DNA of 5,745 nt from Dehalococcoidia bacterium (GTDB lineage Bacteria; Chloroflexota; Dehalococcoidia; E44-bin15): assembly GCA_030667555.1 (NCBI GenBank), contig DAOUVR010000080.1:1-5745 (forward strand). Reading direction: 5' to 3'. Positions 1 through 5,197 of the stretch are shown here, piece after piece. The translations under genes and the position numbers were made by a program. The notes beneath the pieces are model-generated. The model saw only the letters and a list, made by a program, of their open reading frames with translations. It was not told where the DNA came from and did no database searches. Position 1 is the first letter of the stretch. Each line of letters opens with the position of its first letter.

Positions 1-1
1 C

Positions 2-8
2 AAAGGAG
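2..8 (+). promoter_or_regulatory. Ribosome binding site of the first crotonase gene
   Basis: AAAGGAG lies 8 bases before the ATG at 17, an ideal Shine-Dalgarno spacing. It fixes the start codon of the crotonase gene. The promoter, if there is one, is outside the window. Confidence 0.85.
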
Positions 9-16
9 AAAACAAC

Positions 17-865
17 ATGGCAAAGGTAACCTATGAGAGACGAGGAAACATATTCTATATCACCATCAACCGCCCTGAGGTTCGCAACGCCGTCGACCCC
101 GAGACTGGAGCTTTGATTACACAGGCCTACCGCGCTTTCCGTGATGACGACGATGCCCTGGTCAGCATCATCACAGGCGCTGGCGACGAGGCATTTTGTG
201 CCGGTGCGGACTTGAAGGCACTGTCAAAAATGCCATCGGACCGTCCCCTCGGTTTGGCTAGAGACGTGGACAAAGCCAGAACCGATATATACAACAATCT
301 GGGCTTCATGGGTTACACCCGAGGGATAGATATCTTCAAACCCACCATCGCAGCTATCAACGGCTGGTGTGTAGCCGGCGGTCTTGAGCTTGCCACCTGG
401 TGTGACCTGCGAATCGCCGCAGACAACGCCAAGTTCGGTGTCCTCAACCGGCGCTTCAATGTCCCTCTGGTCGATGGTTTGACTGTGCGGTTGCCTCGCA
501 TTATCGGACTGGGGCGCGCCATGGACATGATCATCACTGGCAGGGTGGTCGACGCCCAAGAGGCGCTACAATTCGGGCTGGTGAGCGAAATAGTGCCCAG
601 GGATAAGCTCATGGAAAGAACGACCCAAATTGCCGAACAGATATGCGAGTATCCCCAGGGGTCTATCCGCACCGACAAGGAATCCGTCCTGCGCAGCTAC
701 GGTCATAGCCTCAGCGAGGCCTACCTTATAGAAGCCGAATTAGGGGCCCTGACTCAAATCAGGGGTGTCACAAGCCAGACAGGCGCCACTGCCTTTGCCG
801 AGGGTAAGATTGGCCGACATGGCCAGCGCACCACCGGCAAGAAGTGGGGCAAGCACGGGCTATAG
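17..865 (+). CDS. Crotonase-superfamily protein (enoyl-CoA hydratase/isomerase-like), complete
   Basis: This is a soluble 282-residue protein of the crotonase fold, a family that stabilises enolate anions of acyl-CoA thioesters (hydration, isomerisation, hydrolysis). Visible landmarks are the N-terminal strand with ITINRPEVRNAV (residues 16-27), the CoA/oxyanion-hole segment CAGADLKAL (61-69), the second oxyanion segment AINGWCVAGGLELA (113-126), and the typical C-terminal half. Length is close to the usual 255-290. The first catalytic Glu of rat mitochondrial enoyl-CoA hydratase aligns with Glu124, but the second (family FGxPE) aligns with Asn144 in FGVLNRRF, followed by PLVDG with Asp153. 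By hand alignment Asp153 falls near the catalytic Asp of dienoyl-CoA isomerases. A plain hydratase assignment is therefore unsafe; isomerase, hydrolase or another acyl-CoA activity is possible. The start is set by the AAAGGAG site. It converges on the minus-strand transporter block. Family sure, substrate unknown. Confidence 0.93.
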   Translation: MAKVTYERRGNIFYITINRPEVRNAVDPETGALITQAYRAFRDDDDALVSIITGAGDEAFCAGADLKALSKMPSDRPLGLARDVDKARTDIYNNLGFMGYTRGIDIFKPTIAAINGWCVAGGLELATWCDLRIAADNAKFGVLNRRFNVPLVDGLTVRLPRIIGLGRAMDMIITGRVVDAQEALQFGLVSEIVPRDKLMERTTQIAEQICEYPQGSIRTDKESVLRSYGHSLSEAYLIEAELGALTQIRGVTSQTGATAFAEGKIGRHGQRTTGKKWGKHGL

Positions 866-1084
866 TAGTAAAGCAGTGGGTAGTTTATCGTAATCCGACC
901 AGCGACCCACTGCTTAACCGTAAAAGGAGTGCGTTTTACCCGTCTTCCGCAGCACAAACCCTGGCTATGCTGTCCTGGGACAGGTTGCAGGCCTCCCGTC
1001 GCCGAAGCTCAACGCCACAAGTGTCAGGTCCTCGGCTATGTACAGACCTTAAGCCGCTGTCTTTCGCAACAAACCTCGGGTCTT
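866..1084. other. Convergent intergenic region without a gene
   Basis: These 219 bases separate the stop of the + strand crotonase from the stop of the - strand binding-protein gene. Open frames crossing it on either strand show no recognisable domain and are explained by overlap with neighbours or by chance. No tRNA-like cloverleaf was recognised. It holds an 11-bp inverted repeat (871-915), a weaker GTAAAA/TTTTAC pair (920-925 and 934-939) and a short CTGTC/GACAG palindrome (970-983). Termination of both converging transcripts is its likely role. Confidence 0.6.
871..915. terminator. Long-stem inverted repeat, candidate transcription terminator
   Basis: AAGCAGTGGGT at 871-881 is the exact reverse complement of ACCCACTGCTT at 905-915. 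The arms extend to 14 pairs with one mismatch (868-881 against 905-918), enclosing a 23-base loop. It begins 5 bases after the stop codon of the + strand crotonase, where a terminator is expected. There is no clear run of T after the stem on either strand, so it is not a textbook intrinsic terminator; an mRNA 3'-end stabilising hairpin is an alternative. Confidence 0.45.
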
Positions 1085-1102
1085 CTACTCCTCGAGAAGA
1101 CC
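1079..1102 (-). terminator. Hairpin overlapping the end of the binding-protein gene
   Basis: GGTCTTCT (1079-1086) and AGAAGACC (1095-1102) form a perfect 8-bp stem with an 8-base loop, and the stop codon of the minus-strand gene (1085-1087) lies inside the structure. Downstream on the minus strand the sequence is only mildly T-rich, so an intrinsic terminator is possible but weakly supported. It may simply be a chance palindrome. Confidence 0.25.
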
Positions 1103-1990
1103 AGCGCTTACGAGCCATTCACGGGCTACATCATCAGCATCCCGGTGTTCAATATCTACCTCGTAATTCAAGCCTTGCATGGTCACACTGTCCAGCAACG
1201 GTGCAATACCATCCAGAATGTCTTCTACATCTGGGTACTCGTCAAGGAATGACTGCGGCAGTGTGGGAGCCACATTGTAAACGGGGAAGAACTGCAGGTC
1301 ATCCTGAAGGTTTACCAGGTCGAATCCTGCAATGCGTCCATCGGTAGCAAACCCCATGGCTACATCGACCTCGCCCTCATATAGAGCACTATAGGTTAGG
1401 CCGACGTCCATCTGGACAACGTTGGCACCACCAAACTCAAAACCGTATGTGGCTTCCACTCCGGGCAAGCCATCCGGCCTTTCCTGGAATTCAGCACCGC
1501 TGGCAAAAGTCAGTTCGCCCGGATTGGCATTAATGTAGGCCGCCAAATCGGATATGCTGTCTAGCCCCAGGCTCTCAGCCTCTGCCTCACGCATCATCAA
1601 GGTGTAGGTGTTGTCAAAAAGCGACGGTTGGAGCCACACGATGCCATTCTCGCTAAGGTCCTCAGCTCTAACCGTCTCGTAACATAGCTGAGAGTCAGTG
1701 ATCGGATCCTCGTGACCCAGATGGACTAGTAGCGCCGTACCGGTGTATTCCATATAGACGTCGATGTCGCCCGACAGCAGAGCCTCACGGCATATCATTG
1801 TGCCCCCCAAGCCTGTCTTGTCATCCACTGTCAGCCCGTTGTCCTCCAGTACCAGCTTCATCATTTTGCCAAGGATAATCTGCTCGGTAAACTCCTTAGA
1901 GCCTACCGTAACATCTGCGCCGCCTCCGCAGGAAACCATAAACATAGCAACCAGCATAAAGGCCAGCATCAACAGGCCAATCTTTCTCAT
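1085..1990 (-). CDS. Substrate-binding lipoprotein of a glycine betaine/choline/carnitine-type ABC transporter (OpuCC/ProX/YehZ family)
   Basis: This 301-residue protein captures a quaternary-amine solute outside the membrane and hands it to the permeases encoded just upstream. It opens with a lipoprotein signal: Arg2-Lys3, a hydrophobic stretch (4-19) and a lipobox ending MVSC with Cys21, followed by a Gly-rich linker. Family hallmarks are VGSKEFTEQ (29-37), IDVYMEYTGTAL (76-87), FDNTYTLMM (125-133), ATDGRIAGFDLVNLQDD (215-231), FFPVYNVAP (234-242) and the C-terminal LNYEVDIEHRDADDVAREWL (274-293). Several aromatic residues (Tyr82, Tyr129, Tyr200, Tyr204, Tyr238) could supply the cation-pi cage known in this family; which ones do so cannot be told by eye. 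A strong AAGGAGGAGG site supports the ATG at 1990. It is the last gene of the block, 76 bases after the permease. The ligand is not determined by sequence: glycine betaine, choline, carnitine and related betaines are all possible. Confidence 0.93.
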   Translation of the reverse strand: MRKIGLLMLAFMLVAMFMVSCGGGADVTVGSKEFTEQIILGKMMKLVLEDNGLTVDDKTGLGGTMICREALLSGDIDVYMEYTGTALLVHLGHEDPITDSQLCYETVRAEDLSENGIVWLQPSLFDNTYTLMMREAEAESLGLDSISDLAAYINANPGELTFASGAEFQERPDGLPGVEATYGFEFGGANVVQMDVGLTYSALYEGEVDVAMGFATDGRIAGFDLVNLQDDLQFFPVYNVAPTLPQSFLDEYPDVEDILDGIAPLLDSVTMQGLNYEVDIEHRDADDVAREWLVSAGLLEE

Positions 1991-1999
1991 CGCTTTCTG

Positions 2000-2009
2000 C
2001 CTCCTCCTT
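2000..2009 (-). promoter_or_regulatory. Ribosome binding site of the binding-protein gene
   Basis: On the minus strand AAGGAGGAGG ends 9 bases before the ATG at 1990. It is among the strongest Shine-Dalgarno sites in the window, which fits the usual need for more binding protein than permease. Confidence 0.85.
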
Positions 2010-2057
2010 GCTTAGATTTGTCCAATCATAGTCTCCATCATGATTCGTTTGCTATCG

Positions 2058-2066
2058 CACCTCCTT
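2058..2066 (-). promoter_or_regulatory. Near-perfect Shine-Dalgarno sequence without an obvious gene
   Basis: AAGGAGGTG on the minus strand directly follows the TAG stop of the upstream permease (2067-2069). The first ATG comes 16 bases later (2041) and opens only a 9-codon frame ending at TAA 2012-2014, just before the real binding-protein ribosome site. It may be a ribosome standby site, mark a tiny leader peptide, or be a relic. The match to the anti-Shine-Dalgarno is direct; any function is inference. Confidence 0.4.
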
Positions 2067-2720
2067 CTAAACTCTTAGCCCTTTGGGGGTTATCACCCTT
2101 TCCAGCCTTCCCAGCCCAAGCTCTATAGCGATAGCCAGCAAGGCTGCCGGGATTGCCCCTGCCAGCAAGTACGTAGTATTCACTAACGAGATTCCCCTGT
2201 CAATAAGGTCACCAAGTCCTCCCGCGCCAATAAAAGTTGCCAGCGTAGCCACCCCAACGGCAATAACCATTGCAGTCCGCACCCCGGCTAATATAACGTA
2301 CGTTGCCAGCGGAATCTCAAGACGAACGAGAATCTGCCCGGCGCTCATCCCCATCCCTCGGGCAGCCTCCATTAGCCCCGGGTCAACACCTCGAATTCCA
2401 ACGTAAGTATTTCTGGCTATCGGCAGCAAGATGTATATGAATATGGCAAAGAACCCTGGCAGGAAGCCGATCACAAGAATCGGCAACATGATGGCTACCA
2501 CAGCCAAGCTTGGCACCGTCTGTCCTATGTTGCATATCGCCATAACCGGCGGCCCCAACCACCTGAGCCGTCGTCTGGTGATGAGAATGCCCAGTCCAAT
2601 ACCAACAAAAGCTGCCGCCAGCGTCGCCAGCCCTACCAGTTCTAGATGCCGCCACAGCATTCCCAGCATCTCAGGATAGCGCTCAACTACGTATTTCCAA
2701 AGGTCGACCCAGAGTTCCAT
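2067..2720 (-). CDS. Permease of the quaternary-amine ABC transporter (OpuCB/OpuCD/YehY type)
   Basis: This integral membrane protein of 217 residues is the usual size for the short permeases of the OpuB/OpuC/Yeh class. Hydrophobic segments lie at roughly 26-47, 56-80, 84-104, 139-165 and 183-203, consistent with five or six membrane spans. The cytoplasmic coupling loop that docks on the ATPase is clear: EAARGMGMSAGQILVRLEIP (118-137), the EAA motif of binding-protein-dependent permeases. FIGAGGLGDLIDRGI (163-177) and the C-terminal PKGLRV are also typical. The ATG at 2720 follows the ATPase stop by 7 bases with a modest AAGTAGGT-like site, indicating translational coupling to the ATPase gene. 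It shares the coupling loop, the GAGGLG region and the C-terminal GRLE/PKGL pattern with the second permease, so the two probably form a heterodimeric channel. Which paralogue equals OpuCB or OpuCD cannot be assigned. Confidence 0.93.
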   Translation of the reverse strand: MELWVDLWKYVVERYPEMLGMLWRHLELVGLATLAAAFVGIGLGILITRRRLRWLGPPVMAICNIGQTVPSLAVVAIMLPILVIGFLPGFFAIFIYILLPIARNTYVGIRGVDPGLMEAARGMGMSAGQILVRLEIPLATYVILAGVRTAMVIAVGVATLATFIGAGGLGDLIDRGISLVNTTYLLAGAIPAALLAIAIELGLGRLERVITPKGLRV

Positions 2721-2727
2721 TCTTTAC

Positions 2728-3846
2728 CTACTTCAACTGCTTGTCGTCGCCCACTACTTGCTGCAAGGCAGAAAACGTGATCTCACCCTTGAAGCTCTTC
2801 CGCTCATCAACAACCGAAAGACGACTCAGGCCGGTAGTTAGCATCTTGGCCAACGCATCCCTGACCCTCATCGAGCCATCAACCGCTATCTCTTCTATAG
2901 GTTTCGTGCTGATTATGTCGCTAACTCGCCCCGTTCCGGCCTTTAAGTCACTCAACTCGATCCAGTCTCTCGGAACATACTTTTCATCTACGACTATTAC
3001 ACTGTCCAGGCCATTCTGCTCCATAATATCTCTCGCCTCAGAGGCGGTCTGCTCCAGCTTGACCGTTAGCACATTGGCATTCATTACCTCTTCCACCTTC
3101 ATGAGTGCCAAGCGTTTGATGGAGCTATCGGCACCGATGAAATCGCGCACAAAGCCGTTGCGGGGGTGGGCGAGCAGTTCCTGAGGCGTATCGTATTGCA
3201 CCAACTCCCCTTCCCTCAGTAGAGCGATACGATCCCCCATCTTCAAACCTTCATCTATGTCGTGGGTCACAAAAACAATGGTCTTTTTCAACTTCTCTTG
3301 GATCTTGAGCAATTCGTCCTGTAGCCGAGACCGGGTTATCGGATCTATTGCACCAAAGGGTTCATCCATCAATAGTATCGGCGGGTCAGCCCCCAATGCC
3401 CGGGCCACGCCGACTCGCTGCTGCTGGCCTCCGCTCAACTGCCTGGGGTACTTGTGCCTGAATTCATCCGGATTTAACCCCACCAGTTCAAGCAGCTCAT
3501 CGACGCGCTGGCGTGTTTTCCCCTTAGGGTATTTCTTGAGTCTGGGAACCACAGCGATATTGGCCGCAACTGTAAGGTGTGGAAAGAGACCAATGTCCTG
3601 AATCGCATAGCCAATATCACGCCTCAGTTAATCGGCGTTTACCCCACTAGCATCCCGACCAGCGACGAATATGCGGCCACTGGTGGGTTGAATGAGCCTG
3701 TTCATCATCTTTAGCAGAGTAGTTTTGCCGCAACCGGAGGGGCCAACTAAGATACATACCTCCCCTTCGGGTATGGTGAAGCTCACACTGTTCACCGCCT
3801 TAACATCGCCGTGGTAAATCTTGGTTACGTTTTCTAAGGTGATCAC
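2728..3846 (-). pseudogene. opuCA: Quaternary-amine ABC transporter ATPase with CBS domains, interrupted by an in-frame stop
   Basis: The full frame spans 372 codons, the normal length of OpuCA-type ATPases, but codon 73 is TAA (3628-3630). Before it: start GTG at 3846, A-loop region around Tyr11, Walker A GPSGCGKTT (35-43). After it, in the same frame: LRRDIGYAIQDIGLF with Q-loop Gln83 (no start codon needed if read through), signature LSGGQQQRV (137-145), Walker B ILLMDEP (157-163), H-loop His195 in FVTHD, then two CBS domains (about 250-305 and 310-368) that in relatives sense ionic strength or nucleotides. Relatives usually have Glu, Lys or a similar residue before LRR, so one base change (GAA or AAA to TAA) would explain the stop. 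Neither half alone carries a complete nucleotide site: the front piece has Walker A only, and the rear open frame begins at an internal GTG (3552) beyond the Q-loop. Real nonsense mutation or sequence error cannot be separated here. The identification as OpuCA/ProV family is firm; the symbol marks family, not orthology. Confidence 0.9.
3628..3630 (-). other. Premature TAA stop inside the ATPase gene
   Basis: The plus strand reads TTA here, giving TAA on the coding strand. The flanking open frames, 3846 down to 3631 and 3627 down to 2728, are in the same phase (294 bases between the start at 3846 and the internal GTG at 3552, a multiple of three). Bases 3553-3627 translate to well-conserved family sequence (LRRDIGYAIQDIGLFPHLTV), so this is a point nonsense change and not a frameshift or deletion. 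Confidence 0.9.
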
Positions 3847-3855
3847 TGTATGCTT

Positions 3856-3863
3856 CCCCTCCT
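3856..3863 (-). promoter_or_regulatory. Ribosome binding site of the ATPase gene
   Basis: AGGAGGGG on the minus strand sits 9 bases before GTG 3846 and decides that this GTG, not an internal codon, is the start. The resulting N-terminus (MITLENVTKIY) matches the family pattern. Confidence 0.8.
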
Positions 3864-3882
3864 CTGTGATTGACCCTGCTCT

Positions 3883-4578
3883 CTACGCCCGGACCTTCAG
3901 TCCCTTTGGCACCAGCCAGTTCTCCAGTCTCCCAAGGATAAGGTCAGATAGAATAGCGAGCAAGCTCACTACTAGTGCCCCGGCAATGATGGGATTGGCA
4001 TAGCTCTGGCTAATTCCCCGAAATATGTATGTGCCCAACCCACCAGCTCCTATGTAGGCCGCGATTGCAGCAATGCCAATCGTCAAAACTACGGAGGTTC
4101 GCACGCCAGCCATGATTACCGGTAGAGCTAATGGTACCCTGACTTTTGACAGTATTTGCAGATCTGTCATCCCCATGCCCCTGCCGGCCTCAAGCATAGC
4201 CGGATTTACATTCCTTATGGCCACGTTCGTATTCCTGATGATAGGCAGCAGCGCATAGAGAGCTAAGGCTACCCAGGCTGGCTCCAGTCCGATGCCAAGG
4301 AGGGGGATCATGAATGCAAACATGGCTAAACTCGGAATTGTCATTATGACGCCAGCTATGGAAATAACCACAGAGGCTAGGCGGTCATGTCGGCTTATGA
4401 ATATCCCAAGTGTTACGCCAACTATCAGAGAAGCAAGGATAGCAATACCGATAATTTGCAGGTGTTCCCATAGAAGTCCCACTAGGTCAGTGGCGTGATC
4501 TGCTATGTACTCAAGCAAACCCAATAACAACCCCGATTCTCGACAAACGCTCCCCGCCACGGAGGGCGACGCAGCCAC
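3883..4578 (-). CDS. Second permease of the quaternary-amine ABC transporter (OpuC/YehW type)
   Basis: This integral membrane permease pairs with the other permease and the ATPase. From the hydrophilic segment EYIADHATDLVGLLWEHLQ onward it follows the family throughout, with hydrophobic membrane segments, the coupling loop LEAGRGMGMTDLQILSKVRV (Gly in place of the second Ala of EAA), AAYIGAGGLGTYIFRGI and C-terminal GRLENWLVPKGLKV. The reported frame is the longest one, from GTG 4578 (231 residues), but its first 16-20 residues (MAASPSVAGSVCRESG) look unlike family N-termini and lack a ribosome site. TTG codons at 4530, 4524 and 4518 fit the expected length better (211-215 residues); TTG 4524 follows a GGGG by 6 bases. 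The stop is 36 bases before the ATPase start. Product family is sure, start is not. It is the first transporter gene in transcription order, 147 bases or less after the nitroreductase gene. Confidence 0.9.
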   Translation of the reverse strand: MAASPSVAGSVCRESGLLLGLLEYIADHATDLVGLLWEHLQIIGIAILASLIVGVTLGIFISRHDRLASVVISIAGVIMTIPSLAMFAFMIPLLGIGLEPAWVALALYALLPIIRNTNVAIRNVNPAMLEAGRGMGMTDLQILSKVRVPLALPVIMAGVRTSVVLTIGIAAIAAYIGAGGLGTYIFRGISQSYANPIIAGALVVSLLAILSDLILGRLENWLVPKGLKVRA

Positions 4579-4665
4579 CCCGAATCATACCATCGGTGGT
4601 AACAGATATACCGAACTGCAGTCAGCCTGCGACAAGGCCAGTTCCAACTGTGGGTAATATATACG

Positions 4666-5172
4666 CTACTTATCGGCGTATCGGTCGCAAGATACCAGCT
4701 CGCTGAGTTCCACCCTGCCCTTCTCGGGTGATTCCGTCGGGTAGCCCAGCGAAATGAGCGATAATATCCTTCTATCATGTGGGATGCCCAGGATTTCTCT
4801 GGCCCTCCCTTCGTAATCAGAGCCGTAGGAACCAATCCAGCACGCACCCAGGTCTAAAGCATGAGCGGCCAGAAGTATGTTCTGGGTTGCCGCCGCCCCG
4901 TCCTCGACAGGATGACTGGAGCCCTGTGGGTCAATGACTACAGCGATGCCGACGGGCGCTTTATCAATAAATCTCCCAAAGGGAGCTATGCTTGCCAATT
5001 TGCTCTTGACCTCTTCATCCTTAATGACTATGAATTTCCAGGGCTGCCTGTTGCCCGATGAGGGCGCCCACCGGCCCGCCTCAAGGATTTGTGTCAGCTT
5101 CTCCTCCGGTACAGCTTTGGCTTGATACTGTCTAATGCTTCTTCTTTCCCTTATAGCCTCGAACACATCCAT
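4666..5172 (-). CDS. Nitroreductase-family FMN-dependent oxidoreductase
   Basis: This 168-residue cytoplasmic flavoprotein belongs to the short branch of the nitroreductase fold, which typically forms FMN-binding dimers reducing nitro compounds, quinones or enones with NAD(P)H. Visible FMN-binding features are the N-terminal RERRSIRQY (8-16), the WAPSSGNRQPW segment (35-45), and the C-terminal ISLGYPTE (140-147). The helix AAATQNILLAAHALDLGACWIGSY (93-116) is the central family helix. It is somewhat shorter than classical NfsB-type enzymes (about 217) but normal for this sub-branch. The start ATG 5172 is fixed by GGGAGG 6 bases upstream. It starts 25 bases after the stop of the second crotonase, so the two are probably co-transcribed. 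The physiological substrate cannot be inferred; a link to acyl-CoA or aromatic metabolism is only suggested by the neighbour. Confidence 0.93.
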   Translation of the reverse strand: MDVFEAIRERRSIRQYQAKAVPEEKLTQILEAGRWAPSSGNRQPWKFIVIKDEEVKSKLASIAPFGRFIDKAPVGIAVVIDPQGSSHPVEDGAAATQNILLAAHALDLGACWIGSYGSDYEGRAREILGIPHDRRILSLISLGYPTESPEKGRVELSELVSCDRYADK

Positions 5173-5178
5173 GCAAAA

Positions 5179-5184
5179 CCTCCC
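5179..5184 (-). promoter_or_regulatory. Ribosome binding site of the nitroreductase gene
   Basis: GGGAGG on the minus strand lies 6 bases before ATG 5172, within the 25-base gap after the upstream crotonase stop codon. It confirms the MDVFEAIRERRS start. Confidence 0.8.
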
Positions 5185-5197
5185 ATTAGGCGCGTTA

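Noticed and set aside
936..1118. 60-codon minus-strand frame in the convergent gap
   Set aside because: No family resemblance, no good ribosome site, and it overlaps the end of the binding-protein gene in another frame.
844..1347. Open frame of 167 codons on the + strand overlapping the crotonase end and the binding-protein gene
   Set aside because: The product shows no recognisable domain, and its 3' half is antisense to the well-supported binding-protein gene. It is a chance frame.
3628..3630. Recoding of the stop (for example pyrrolysine or selenocysteine)
   Set aside because: Those use TAG and TGA; this codon is TAA, and no recoding structure is evident. Mutation or sequence error is more likely.
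896..3666. 12-base direct repeat CCGACCAGCGAC at 896-907 and 3655-3666
   Set aside because: One 12-base match is about what chance gives in a window of this length, and the second copy lies within coding sequence.
4605..4635. Possible sigma-70 promoter on the minus strand (TTGTCG, then TATATC)
   Set aside because: The spacer is 19 bases and both hexamers are imperfect; too weak to report as a feature.
4503..4847. 114-codon minus-strand frame bridging the nitroreductase and permease genes
   Set aside because: It overlaps both real genes out of frame, and the Trp/Arg-rich product resembles no protein family.
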